Below, in pieces: positions 1 through 10,330 of a stretch of DNA of 31,875 nt. Where the stretch lies: assembly GCA_015680685.1 (NCBI GenBank), contig MNCI01020368.1:233266-265140 (forward strand), written 5' to 3'. The DNA comes from Gnetum montanum (lineage: Eukaryota > Streptophyta > Gnetopsida > Gnetales > Gnetaceae). Both the position numbers and the translations under genes were made by a program. The notes under the pieces are model-generated. The model was not told where the DNA came from and searched no databases. It saw nothing but the letters and a program-made list of their open reading frames with translations. Positions within the stretch are counted from its first letter, which is position 1, and each line of letters opens with the position of its first letter.

Positions 1-382
1 ACTACTGAATGCATAAAATAGTTAAGTCCAAATGCTGCAAGGAATGCTTGAAGAGTTCGTCTTTATTGTCATCACGCCAATGGGCTTAGATACATCAATT
101 CTTGAATAAAGAGCCGATCACTTTTCTTACACCTGCTGCGGGCACTTGGAAAATATTCTATCTCTTGCGGGAACAAACTACAAGAGCTTCGCTACAACTA
201 ATTGAAAGATGCCTAAATGAGGTGGAAGGCCCTCTAATTTATAGGTTGGAAAAGGCTCCGCATAAATGGGGCGACATCGACGCATGAAAGGCTACGTTGA
301 CGGGGCCGCATCGACGCGGCTGCGTATACGTGGCCCCGTATATGCGACCTAGTCGATGCATCGACTTAATGACACTTCATCA
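1..382 (-). repeat. 3' LTR of element A (partial, U3-R side)
   Basis: It aligns throughout with 10868-11250 and ends in the same CACTTCATCA. On the minus strand the LTR begins TGATGAAGTG and carries a short U3 with the palindromes GTCGATGCATCGAC (352-365) and CGTATACG (323-330), followed by a TATA-like TATAAATT (complement of 236-243). The rest of R/U5 lies beyond the left edge. Confidence 0.92.
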
Positions 383-416
383 TACCCCCACAACTGAGTA
401 AAAACTTGTCCTCGAG
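383..416 (-). other. Polypurine tract and conserved upstream block of element A
   Basis: On the minus strand the block starts CTCGAGGACAAG and ends GTGGGGGTA immediately before the LTR TG. The same 34-bp block occurs at 20661-20694 (D) and 16926-16959 (B). It marks where plus-strand DNA synthesis starts during reverse transcription and fixes the LTR boundary. Confidence 0.9.
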
Positions 417-621
417 TTACTCTACAATTTGGAAGATATGGATTTTTATTAACAACACACATGACTAGACACACACATGACACAACATTAAATTGACCAA
501 GTTCCTGAGTTACAAAGAAGGACAAATTACAGAAATGGCGGTGTTCAGAGAAAAAATTGAACACCTTGCTAGTCCTGGAATCTCTGCCGTGTGGAATGAT
601 GCACAAAATTATTGAAGAAGG

Positions 622-3458
622 TCATACCGTCCCTAGGGGCGATGGTTCTGATGGACCTTCTCCAGCCTCTGGTCCATGCGTTGGTGGTGGCATGGATGAT
701 GGTTACCTTGTAGTAGCTGCAACTTTTGGAGGTAGCTGAAAAGCCTCCAAGAGAGCCCTGATCTTTTCTTCTTTGCTTTGGGGATCGTTCACAGTCTAGG
801 CAGCTTCTCCAATGTGTGCTGGAACTGGAACTTCCCAAGGGCATGGTAGCACTGGAAGGAGTTCCTTTAGGTTGACAAACCAAGCTACGAACTACTTGCG
901 TTCGATGTTGAACGCTCGAACTGATGCTTGCAGCTACTGGTAGTCATTCATTCTATGGGCTAGGTCCTCTGCAATGATACATTGTCCTTCAAATCTTGTG
1001 CGAAGAACCTCGAGTTTCGCGTTTGCCGTTTCCAACTTTTTTTGTCACCTTATGTGTCTGGAACTCTCCCTCGTATAAGGAATATGAGGTGGCCACTTGC
1101 TTTTCTAACTCTGACCATGATCTCCCGGCTATGGGCATAGCTAGGTTTGCATATCGGAGGTTGGCTAGCTCCATGTATTCTGTCATCTCCTCAATTTGTA
1201 GCTCTTTCAGGAAAATTTCAGCTTTATTGTAGTCGTTCAACCCATCGAAGATAGGTTTCCATGCATCGCCTCCTTCTCGAAGCTACTAGAGCACTTGGTT
1301 CATCTTAGCCTTAGCGACTTAAATATGTTTCTCATTTACCTCCTTCTACAATCCCACTTGGTTCCTGTAATGATTTTTGACTTTTTCAAATTTCAGGGCC
1401 TCATTCTTCCAAGCAACAATCTTAATTGCAAACTTCTGTCGTAATGCCCGAACCTCCTCCATTGATAGATTTCAATTTTCAGTAGCCAATCTCCTTATGT
1501 CAACATTCACCCTGGCTAGCTCTTTCTGCTGTTAGTGGATAAAATCTTTCATATGTTCATTTTCTGCACCAACATTGCGTAGCCGATGAACCTCCGTGAT
1601 CAGCTGCACGTTCTCCTGGCGACCCTCCGCCAAGTCCTTGTTTAGGTGATATGCTCAGACTTCTGCCAAGGACTTGTCGAAGATCACCATCTCCTGCACA
1701 TCCTCAACGACTTGAAGTCTAAGTTGAAGCTATTAAAAAGCTTTATCCCTGGTGATGTTGCGGTCAAGGATGGCTGGATCAACAAGTTGGGCTATTAATT
1801 GGGCCACCTCCATTGCCAAGCGCTGACAAGTGACTTGGGCAGCTTCTAGTTTCCCTTCCAAAACGAGGCTCTTACCTCTTGCTGAGAGAAACTCTGACTA
1901 GGTTGCAATAATATTGTCCGGAAGGTCAAAGACATCCGAAAGCGGTTACCCAGTTCGCACCAGTCGGTCCAAAAACTCCTCGTGTTGGGCTGCATCAATT
2001 CTACTACGTGAAGTTCCGGCAGACACTTGTAAATCTTGTAGTCCATGAATGTTTAGTACAAGTGCTACTGGTGCATTAAGGACCATAGAAATTGTGTCAG
2101 CAATCAGTTTGGCTGCAACCTCCTATCCTTGGTGCTGCATCACCAGGACTGTCGCCTGTTCACCATCTTCCAAGCATATCGAGAAGGTAGCAGCATTCCC
2201 TGAAATGTTAGGGAATAACTATTGGGTTGATACTGTTACTTCTCAGATGCTTGGATCTGTTCTGGTTGGTACTTGTGCTCGAGCAGTGGAGAATATCGAC
2301 CCTACCCTTTCAAGCAAGCTCACTGATTGAGCCACTTGCTCCAGGTGGCTCATGGCAGGGTGATATACCGAAGGGTCTTCTCCTCCATCGGTCCTGCCAA
2401 ATTGCTCTTGTTGGCTCAAGAGCATTTCCTGGATTTTGCATATGTGTTCTGCTATGGTTTGTAAACCAGGCTGCGTTGATTGTGCAGGTGGTGGAGGTGG
2501 TTGCTACTCCTCCTCTATCTAAGTGGTGGTGGGAGTTCTATCTTTCATCATTTCCTACCAAGAGGCAATTGGGGCATGTCGGATTACATCATTAGAATAC
2601 CGTGTTATCCCTGCCCATTTGCACAACTTTCAGATTAAGCAAGGAAAGGGGAGAGCTCATCTTCCATGTTCATTCTTAGCAAACCTCTTTTCAATTTCTA
2701 GGAACAACAGCTATGGAAGACTCATTGGGAATTTTCCACTCAAGGCGACACACGCACGGGCGGAGAAGGCTGTGATTTTACTGGGTCTTACCGTTGGGTT
2801 CAGGTGGTAAGAGATAATCTTTGAGTACACTCTTTTCATTGTGGTGAGAGAGCCAAATTCCTTGCAGTCTACCCCATAGCACCATTTAGTCCATGCCGCC
2901 TTTACCTCTGGATCGACCTGCTTTGGAATTTCCACCACATCTACCTCGATCTCAGGCAACCCTAGAGCCTGCACTATCGCCTCTGAAGAGTAAGAGACAT
3001 AGATGTCTTTGATTCTTACTCTCGACCCTGGTTACCAATTTTTCCAGAAGAGGTAGGTCTCCCCCAAGTACCATTCACCACTTGTTGTGATGATTGGCCA
3101 CATCGGAGAGCTCTGCAGTTGAAGCTTCACTTCTTCTAGCGCCTCGAGGAATGGTCCAAAATTTAGCTCTTGGAGGACCGTCCATTACACCTTGCATGGC
3201 GTGATAGCATCAAGACAAGCTTGGGTTAAGGTGACCTCAAGCTGTGGTGCTATCCCAAGAGTCTCATCCCCTTGTGATTGCTTGCTGGGAATCTCCTCTT
3301 CGAGAATCTGATGGATAGATTCTACGTTAGGTCCTTCGCGGAGGGGCCTAGTTGCATGAGAGCCCTCTGCATGCTCTCGTGGTTGCACTCCTCGTCTCGT
3401 TCTCGTACGTGGGCACTTGTCCCTTGGCTATGATGGTCCTTCGCCTCTTGGGTGCCAT
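622..3458 (-). pseudogene. Accessory ORF (aORF) of element A: transposon protein domain plus long coiled coil, broken
   Basis: The start is the ATG at 3458 (MAPKRRR...), in the same place as MAPKRGQ... in element D. The N-terminus is basic. Around 2974-2590 the frame reads KEFGSL...RVYSKIISYHL, then ACVALSGKFPMSLP, then ALPFPCLI and KLCKWAGI, matching the D protein and plant ORFs annotated as 'putative plant transposon protein'. From about 2040 to 1000 it is charged and helical (for example MEEVRALRQKFAIKIVAWKN, then YMELANLRYANLAM), a long coiled coil. The tail is Pro-rich (LPCPWEVPVPAHIG) and ends at the TGA at 622. The frame changes several times and there are many in-frame stops, so no product is expected. 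There is no signal peptide or membrane segment, so it is not an envelope gene. Its biochemical role is unknown. Confidence 0.8.
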
Positions 3459-3763
3459 CTACAATCAAACATAACCACTAATTAGACCATGCATAAGTTG
3501 TCCAAGATGGTCCTTATACACCTTCTCAGTTAGACTAAGTTATGTTGCTAGCACAGACATTCTTTTTAAGTCCCCCGAAGTGTTAATTTAGGGGTTGGAG
3601 CCAAAAGTTTCATAATTGACTAACTAATTAATTAATTAATTAATTACTCANTTTAAACACGTGATGGAATGGAGGCGTGTTAGGAAGAGTTAGGTAGTGA
3701 AAATGGCAAAAACTCCCCTCAATTTGAATTCCAAATGATAAAATTTTCAAAGCGCAGCGGGTG
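3459..3763 (-). other. Presumed 5' leader of the aORF in element A
   Basis: This stretch lies between the internal TATA box and the aORF start. It contains GGGGAGTTTTTG on the minus strand (around 3707-3718), matched at the corresponding place in D (around 24008-24019). It also has an ATTA-type microsatellite (about 3627-3650) and one undetermined base (3651). No ORF in it looks real. Confidence 0.5.
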
Positions 3764-3821
3764 TATATATAGGGGTTAGGCACTATGTTGACGAGGCCAC
3801 GTATACGCGGCCGCATATACA
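3764..3821 (-). promoter_or_regulatory. Internal promoter module upstream of the aORF (element A)
   Basis: The minus strand has TATATATA (3764-3771). Twenty bp upstream of it lie CGTATACG (3800-3807) and GCGGCCGC (3807-3814). Two stretches are identical to the element's own LTR U3, in the same order and orientation: ACGAGGCCACGT (3791-3802 and 11134-11145) and ACGCGGCCGCATATA (3805-3819 and 11182-11196). In the LTR the first is 23 bp from the TATA-like sequence. The aORF ATG is about 306 bp downstream. Promoter activity is inferred; the shared sequence is visible. Confidence 0.65.
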
Positions 3822-4690
3822 CAAGGGTGTTCACCCGTTGACCAGCGTTGACCCACCCGAAAAAAAACATGAAATGATGAATTTGAAATGCCAAATTGGG
3901 GTAGTTGAAGCGCGTGAGAGACTCAGACATGGCTGATGACAGGAGGAGGGAATTTGGGACTCGAAAAAGAGACAAAAAAGGGAAAAAGTGACACAAAAGA
4001 ACTCTGTAGGGAAGGAAACGAGTGATGGGATCCTGAAAATAGTCAACCCTGAAATCCAAAGGATGGGAGACTTAACAAGCGGGACCAAGAATATGTAGGT
4101 GGGTCCTCCCCATAATAGACAGTAGCCTTAGTAGCCCTCGCATATCCTCAAAACCAAGGTCTGTGGGCCCCAGGGCCAAGAAATGATGTCCGCCAGCAAA
4201 GACGCCTACCCAAGATATCCTGCCAATGCATGGGAAGCACATAGAAATCACGACGAAGATCCGCAACATAAGATAGGCAATGAGGTAAGTTACAGAGAGA
4301 ACTGGGTGAAGAGAGAGTGACTAGAAAATGGAATGTCAATTGTCGATCACATGAAACCCTATGTGTAGTTGTGGTTAAGTGACCCCGTAGAACCGTTCTT
4401 GAGTTCAAACCCAAAACCATCCGAATTCAGTGACATCACAGCAACAGAAGAAGTCCCAGCCATCCCCAAGGAAGTAAGAATGACCCCATAGAGAACCACC
4501 ACTCCAACAAATGTGAGAGGGAGGAAGTGAAATGGGATTAAGTTAGAGGGGACCAAGAAAGTCCCATAACTAGTGCTGGTGGCCGGTGAGAGGCGGTCTA
4601 AGGGGTGTGATTTCAATTCCCACACAGCGATATTTTTTTTCTTTTTCAAGGGAACCACACCATGCAAAGACCCATGCATGTTTGCATGCA
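3822..4690 (-). other. Non-coding spacer between pol and aORF, family-conserved
   Basis: No reading frame here looks genuine. On the minus strand it begins TTTGCATGGTGTG near 4680, then a purine-rich run (4629-4648), then GGGAATT...CACCCCTTAGAC, and a TGTGATGTCACTGA block near 4430. Element B carries the same series at about 15275-15660 and element D parts of it at about 24980-24770. The truncated integrase joins directly to the start of this module. Confidence 0.6.
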
Positions 4691-5250
4691 TTTGACCAAG
4701 GGGTGTGCATGACCCCCAAGCTTTGCATGAGTTTCTAAAAAGTGACACCTGTGAAATGAATCCCATTATCAAAAATGAGTGCACGTGGCACTCCAAAACT
4801 GTAAATGATTTGTTGTTGGACAAATCATGTAGTGGTGTTGGAAGAACAGTCGACGATGGCTGCTACTTCTGCCCACTTCGTATAGTAGTCCATAGCCACG
4901 ATGATGTATGCTTTTCCGTTTGATAAGGGAGTGATGGATCCCATGAAGTCGATACCCCAAATGTCATAGGGCTCCAGTGGCTGGATCCACTGTTAAGGTC
5001 CCTCCAATTGTACCATCATCCCACCATCCCTCTGGCATCGTTCACAGGAGCAGGCAAACCATTTTGGGTCCCTGAAGATAGTGGGCCAGTAATACCTGGC
5101 AAGTAGGATCTTAATGGTGGTGCAGCGTCCAGCATAGTGGCTTCCACAAGGGCCCTCATGAGCATCCTAGAGGACGTGTAGTGTATCACCATCATGGACA
5201 TACCATCGAACCAAGCCATCTACGCACACCTTGTATAGGTGGCCATTGAT
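4690..5250 (-). pseudogene. Integrase of element A, zinc-binding domain and partial catalytic core
   Basis: In the same frame as RT, the minus strand reads DAHEGPCGSHYAGRC, then YYWPTIFRD, then CSCERCQ: the H2C2 zinc-binding domain of retroviral-type integrases. It continues with IWGIDFMGSI (first catalytic Asp, codon 4948-4950) and PRALIFDNGIHFTG (second Asp, codon 4768-4770). The third acidic residue of the D,D-35-E triad and the whole C-terminal domain are missing, because homology stops near 4690 at the start of the conserved spacer. In-frame stops lie at 5167 (TAG), 4993 (TAA), 4825 (TGA) and 4735 (TAG). It would have inserted the element's cDNA into the host chromosome; here it is dead. 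Confidence 0.88.
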
Positions 5251-6800
5251 CTCCATGAAACACTTGGCCTTATGGAGAAACAATTATTTCTACCGATGGT
5301 TCCACTCCTTTGACAACTCTTGAGTGGTGAGGTAGGTGAGGATGTGGCTGAACCAAGGGGATTCCTTGGGCACTTGTGGATCAACTATGCCTATGAAGAG
5401 GAGTTTATCTAGAAATTGGTAGGATAAGGGCTCCTCCTCTTCTGCATCATCCTATTGCAACCGAGACAAGCAATTAGCAACCACATTCTTGGTCCCCTTC
5501 CGGTCTAACATGGTAAGATCAAACTCTTAAAGAATCACCAACCACCGGATTATGCGGGCATTCACCGTTGATTTGTCCATTAGGAACCAGATAGCACTGT
5601 GGTTAGTATGCACAAACACCTCGTATCCGAGCACATAGTGCCAAAATTTGTCCAAGGCGAACACCACCGCCATCAACTCCTTTTCGATGGTGGTGTAGTT
5701 GAGCTAAGCACCCACAATGCTATGGCTTGCACAGTGGATATAATATGGGCAGTTCTGATCGTCACACTATGTAAGCACGGCTCCTAAGGCATAGTTGGAT
5801 GTGTCCATCATGATGTGAAAAGGCTTGGACCAATCAGGTGCTCGCAGAACTGGAGTTTCTACGAGTTTCTGTTTTAGTGCTTGGAATGCTGATTTGTACT
5901 CCTTGGTCCAGATGAATGGAGCATCCTTCTTTGTAAGTTCCACCAACAGCTTGGCGATCTTCAAGAAGTTTTCAATGAAGCGCCTGTAGTAACTAGTGTT
6001 TCCAAGGAATGATTGAACATCTTTGACAATACTTGGTTGGCGGGTGATTCCTTGGATGACCCTGATCTTTTCAAGATCCATGCTAATCTTTGTTTGAGAG
6101 ATGTGATGCCCCAGTACAATGTCCTCTTGGACAATCAAATGGCTTTTCTGCTAGTTGAGCCGTAGATTGGTGTCTACACACCTCTTTAGAACCTACTCAA
6201 GATGGTCCAAGGCTTGCTCAAATGTGGCCCCATAGGTGGAGAAGTCATCCATGAAGACTTCTACCCCATTGCCAATCTGCTGCTGGAAGATGCTAAGGAC
6301 AAGGCATTGGAACGTGGAAGGTGCATTACATAGGCCAAAGGACATCTTCTTGTATGCAAAAGTCCCCCATGGGCTCGTGAAAATTATTTTGGCTTGGTCC
6401 TCTAGTGCGATTTGGATTTGGTTATAACTGCTATAAACATCCAAAAAGTTGTAGTAACAGTGCCCCATGATGGTGTCCAACACCTGGTGCACAAATGGGA
6501 GTGGAAAATGATCCTTGGAGGTCACCATATTGAGCAACCGGAAATCAATACAGACCCTCCACTTACCATCTTTCTTCGGCACGATAACGAGTGGGCTGAC
6601 CCATTTGCTATTGGCAATAGAATAGATGAACCCTGCCTTTAGCAACTATTCGATTTCATCTTTTACGACCTACTTTAGTTTGGGATTCAATCGTCTTTGT
6701 GGCTATCGTCGTGGCTTCATGGAAGAGTCAATATAGATCCGATGCTGGCAGACCCTGGGATCAACTCCAGTCAACTTAGGATATGACCATGCGAATGCAG
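5251..6800 (-). pseudogene. Reverse transcriptase-RNase H of element A
   Basis: The RT domain is clear: SKWVSPLVIVPKKDGKWRVC, then FLDVYSSYNQI (first catalytic Asp, codon 6439-6441), then FGLCNAPSTFQ and VFMDDFSTYG (Asp pair at 6244-6249). The thumb follows (QSFLGNTSYYRRFI), then RNase H (MDTSNYALGAVL, NYTTIEKELMAVVFALDKF, VVANCLSRL). PKLTGVDPRVCQHRIY and PQRRLNPKLK precede RT, as is usual in Athila/Tat pol. All parts are in one frame with only nonsense interruptions, mostly TAG. Two usually conserved Asp are Asn (HTNHSA and VANCLSR), as expected from G-to-A change. It would copy genomic RNA into cDNA in the virus-like particle. It is inactive here. Confidence 0.93.
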
Positions 6801-7320
6801 CAACCCATTTGTTTACCACCTTTAGCAACTTCTTCTTCTATTCTAGAGCAAGGGTGGCATTGATGATTACTAGCTTTCCATTGTGCAAAAATGCATATTC
6901 CAAGTGAGCCAGTAAAGGCTTTAGCTCTAGGGGCTCTTGTTTGAAGTTCTCAGGGATTTCTAGCTTCCCCAAGTCATCATGGTCATCAACAATGGAGACT
7001 TGTTGATGAACCTCTTCCATTTTGTCCATGCTTTCAACATAGGCTTTCACAAGCCCCTCAGATGGTTTGATGCACAATGCGCTGCTAGCAGGATCAATTA
7101 TCAGCCACTGGGTCCCCTCTTGGTTCGTGGCTACTACGTACAGGCACTATTGAATAGGTGATTCCTCGGTACATCAACTGCATGCTTGAATGGATATCTG
7201 CTTAGCATACCATAATTGCTGCACATAGTTGCACCCTGAGTCACTGTACGTGATGCATGGAACATGCTTATTCTTGATCTTCCCGAAAGGATTTTCCTTT
7301 GAAATTTCCAGGGACAGATC
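6801..7320 (-). pseudogene. Protease-RT linker of the pol polyprotein, element A
   Basis: It is in frame with the protease upstream and RT downstream. It reads PLELKPLLAHLEYAFLHNGK followed by a KLLKVVNKWVAAFAW-like stretch. The LKPL..HL.YAFL motif is the usual connector in Athila/Tat polyproteins. Stops lie at 7321 and 7174 (TGA), and at 7147 and 6838 (TAG). Confidence 0.75.
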
Positions 7321-7719
7321 TCAGAGTCCTAGTTGCGCGTCCATCGTGCTTAGCCAAGCCCGTCCCATGATGATTGGGAAGTTCCCCTTGCAGTTCTTCA
7401 CACAGATGACCAAGAAAGCAGCAAGATAGGACCACCCATAAACAATGGTCACAATGTCCTCCACCAATCCCAAGGGGACGATGATGGACTGGTCTACTAA
7501 CTCAAGCTGAATGTTACTCTTCTTTAGCAGGGGTAGGTTCCAGTTCTTGTACATATCATGAGAGATCAAATTGACCCCTGACCCCGAGTCCAGAAGAGCT
7601 TTGCATGGCTCATTCCTAGCCACTTGAAGATAGATGAGGGGGCTTCCTAGATCAGTCAATTTCTGGGGAAGGTGACCTGCCTTAATCCAGTAGGTCACAA
7701 CATGGGTGAGCATGACCAT
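7321..7719 (-). pseudogene. Aspartic protease (retropepsin) of element A
   Basis: This open stretch of 132 codons carries CKALLDSGSGVNLIS, the retropepsin active-site loop with the catalytic Asp at codon 7588-7590, and later PIIMGRAWLSTMDAQL, equivalent to the second conserved ILGR loop. It would cleave the gag-pol polyprotein. The protease domain itself contains no stop; a TGA follows at 7321 and a TAG precedes at 7735. It shares a frame with RT and integrase, consistent with a single gag-pol ORF originally. Confidence 0.87.
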
Positions 7720-7735
7720 CTGGACATTGTAGTGC

Positions 7736-10190
7736 TATTGTTGTTGGCTTGGAGGTTGCTCGGGTAGTGGAATAGTGGAGGTGCTTGTAGGTTCAGAGGC
7801 ACTAGCCACAGGTGTATGCGAGGGTATGTTCAGATTGTTGGGCCAAAAAAGGGATGTTTTCATGGCTTGGGTTCCGGTCCACTCAGTTGAGGTGTCGGTT
7901 GCAAGTTAATAGCCCTCGTAGCGTGTCGCTCTTGTGGTTGTGGAAGAATCTCTCCCTGCATCGGAGGTGCAAGTGGCAGCTGAGTGGGATTTTGTGGAGG
8001 AGTGTAAGAGAATGTGATGGAGGATAAAAGATATGTGGGTTCTCCCCCCTGGGTGATGAAGATTGAGGTCAAAAATATTTCGGGGGGTGGTAATGACTTT
8101 GAAAGGCCGCATGACTAGAAGAGTCTCATGGGGAGACTGGTTAATGAATGTAGTACCCGTAAGGATTTAGCTATTTGTAAGGGTACTGCTGCCTTGGAGG
8201 TGGCATCCCCCATGTTTGTGGGTGCTACCACTATTGGAAGTATTTGTATAGTTGCGGTGCTGCTCCACTTAGATAGTATCGTTGCTACTATTGGTGGAAC
8301 TACCTGGGATTACCTTGTGGATAAGGCAACCTTCAGGGTGTTTTCCGTTGTGCCAAGCAAGGGTTCAATGCATACACCCCAAACTCTTGAAGATGTGACA
8401 CCACATGGAAACATCTCTTAGGATGTTCATATTGGCATATGCCACATTCATCATCCTCCTCGGTGTTAGGTCTACAACCTGTTTTGCAATAGCAACCTTG
8501 CCCTTGCCCTTATGTTGGGCATGTTTAGCTTCCTTCTTCCTACATCGATCGCGCTCATTACCTTGTTCTCTGGATTCCTCTACGATTTTCAACACTCTCT
8601 GGACTCTTTCATCCAAGGAGTCCCACATCTTATCCACATTTGCCGATATTTCAGATGCATACTTTTGTAATAGCAATGTCTTTAGTTCACCACTGCTTCC
8701 ATTGGTGATTCTTCCTCCTCATCACAAAATCGGACTTCCCTTTTTCTGAGGGAAGGATCCCGATTGAATTCTTCTACACTCTCCTTTTTTCTAAGTTCTT
8801 CTTTCTCCTTGGCCACTTGTTCAATGAGTCGTTGTAGCTGATGGGCCCTTAGCTCCGACAGTCGTCCATGGGCGTACATGCCAAGGGTCTTTCGCGTTTC
8901 AAAATGGAGCCCATCAATGATGTGGCGAAGCTGTGCCTATTGAGAATAACCATGACCAGGGCACCAATGCAACAATGAGTAGTACCTACTCATGGTGGCA
9001 TCCAAGGGTTCATGATTCCCTTGTTTCTAGCCTTGGATTTATCGTCTCAAATTCGCCACTCTAGAGTATGTTTGATACTTGTCATTGAAAATTTCAAGCA
9101 TCATACTCCATCTTTTGATTGATTCTAGCTCCAAGGACCAGTACCAACTTTTAGCTTCTTTGATGAGCATGCGAGGGAACAACTTCAGCTTTTTCCAATC
9201 ATTGTGAATTTTCTATAGGGTTCAGGTGTCATGGAATGCCTGCAGGTGAGTCTTTGGATCATAGTTGTATCCCCCTTTAAACATGGGGATGTTGTTCATA
9301 TCAACGCACTTGATTCGGCTATCCTTCATGTACCTACTAGGGATTTGAACTGCCTCAGCAATCTAGAGCATACTCCGGGTAGCCAACAACAGCTCATCTG
9401 AATCATAGTCCTTCTGAGGACCATGATGTCTGTGACGATTCAGGCTATTCCTCCTTTCATGCCGGTAAGCATCATGCGATTTTTCACGCACTTCCTCACG
9501 TTACTCCTTTCGAACCTTCTTACCACCATCCTTTCACTCCCTCCTACCTCTGTTATGATCAGAGCCTGAGCTAGATGAAGGAGAAGGAGAGCAAGAGGAT
9601 GGAGAAGGAGGGGTATCTCCCCCTCTACCTTGATGACGGCCTCGATCATCCTATTCATCTTTGCTACGTGACCTTCCATCCCCTTGGGGATCTTGGCCAC
9701 CTGGATGCTTGGACTGAATCATGGATTGAAGGACTTGCTACCCCAGGGGAAGTTTGGTTGAATGGGTGTCATGAAAGATGGGATCCCCATTGTCCTATAG
9801 CCCTTGTGAGAATAAGGGGTTACTAAATTGTTTCCCCTTCAGCTGTTCATATCTATCCACTTGCTGCTGATCTCTTACTCATTGAGCCTTAGTGGGATGA
9901 TAGTCCCAGTAGTCATGGTCCTCCATGACATACTCTACTCCATGGTCCTGGATGCCCAATCTGCCAAGATTGTGAAATAGCATCGTAGGAGTCGATCGGT
10001 CAGGAGGGTGTACAGTATTACCCTCCATGTCCTGCCATTGTAGATGCTCATCCTGATGTAGGATGAACGTGAAATCAGGGACATACTCATCGGGATGCTT
10101 GTACACCACCTGACACTCCTATGGCACCGGTGGATGGATATCTCCCTCATGTGAGAAGACATATTGGACGTTAGATGGTCCATGTAATTG
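7736..10190 (-). pseudogene. gag of element A
   Basis: The N-terminal part (10190-9450) is acidic, then Ser/Pro- and Arg-rich (a GGDTPPSPSS-like stretch). The capsid region (about 9410-8890) reads FKGGYNYDPKTHLQAFHD, then WKKLKLFPRMLIKEAKSWYW and LEIFNDKYQTYSRVANL, then a RYYSLLHWCPGH motif: the plant retrotransposon gag fold also seen in B and D. A helical segment follows, then a Gln/Pro-rich tail. Stops in the capsid part are those expected from C-to-T change at CAG, CAA and CGA, plus one TGG-to-TAG. The frame shifts near 8680, and the exact C-terminal path to the protease is uncertain. Gag forms the particle that packages the element RNA. Confidence 0.85.
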
Positions 10191-10311
10191 GTGTACTATA
10201 CTATTTACTTTTTAATCCACCTAGCATGTGTAAATGTTTCTATCCTGGGTCCATTCCAACGACTTGAATGATAATTTCACTAAGGTTAGATGACGCATGT
10301 AAGACTAACAG

Positions 10312-10329
10312 TCCCCGACAACGGCGCCA
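10312..10329 (-). other. Primer-binding site, tRNA-Asp (element A)
   Basis: The minus strand reads TGGCGCCGTTGTCGGGGA, complementary to the 3' end of plant tRNA-Asp(GUC) including CCA, with one mismatch. One base separates it from the 5' LTR, as expected for the start of minus-strand cDNA synthesis. Confidence 0.93.
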
Positions 10330-10330
10330 A

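Noticed and set aside
622-3458. Envelope-like gene between pol and the 3' LTR
   Set aside because: Athila elements can carry env-like ORFs in this position, but neither copy shows a signal peptide, a transmembrane segment or cleavage site; the product is soluble, charged and coiled-coil.
3627-3650. ATTA-type microsatellite as a regulatory element
   Set aside because: Simple low-complexity repeat with no counterpart in element D.
4359-4823. 154-codon minus-strand ORF overlapping the integrase end
   Set aside because: It is out of frame with the recognisable integrase and runs into the non-coding spacer.
4690-7719. Reassigned genetic code (TAG/TAA read as Gln)
   Set aside because: Stops do fall at Gln positions, but CAG and CAA are still used in the same frames, TGA and Trp-derived stops also occur, other frames here are shifted, and the intact integrase end of E has no such codons. 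Deamination in decayed plant retroelements explains it.
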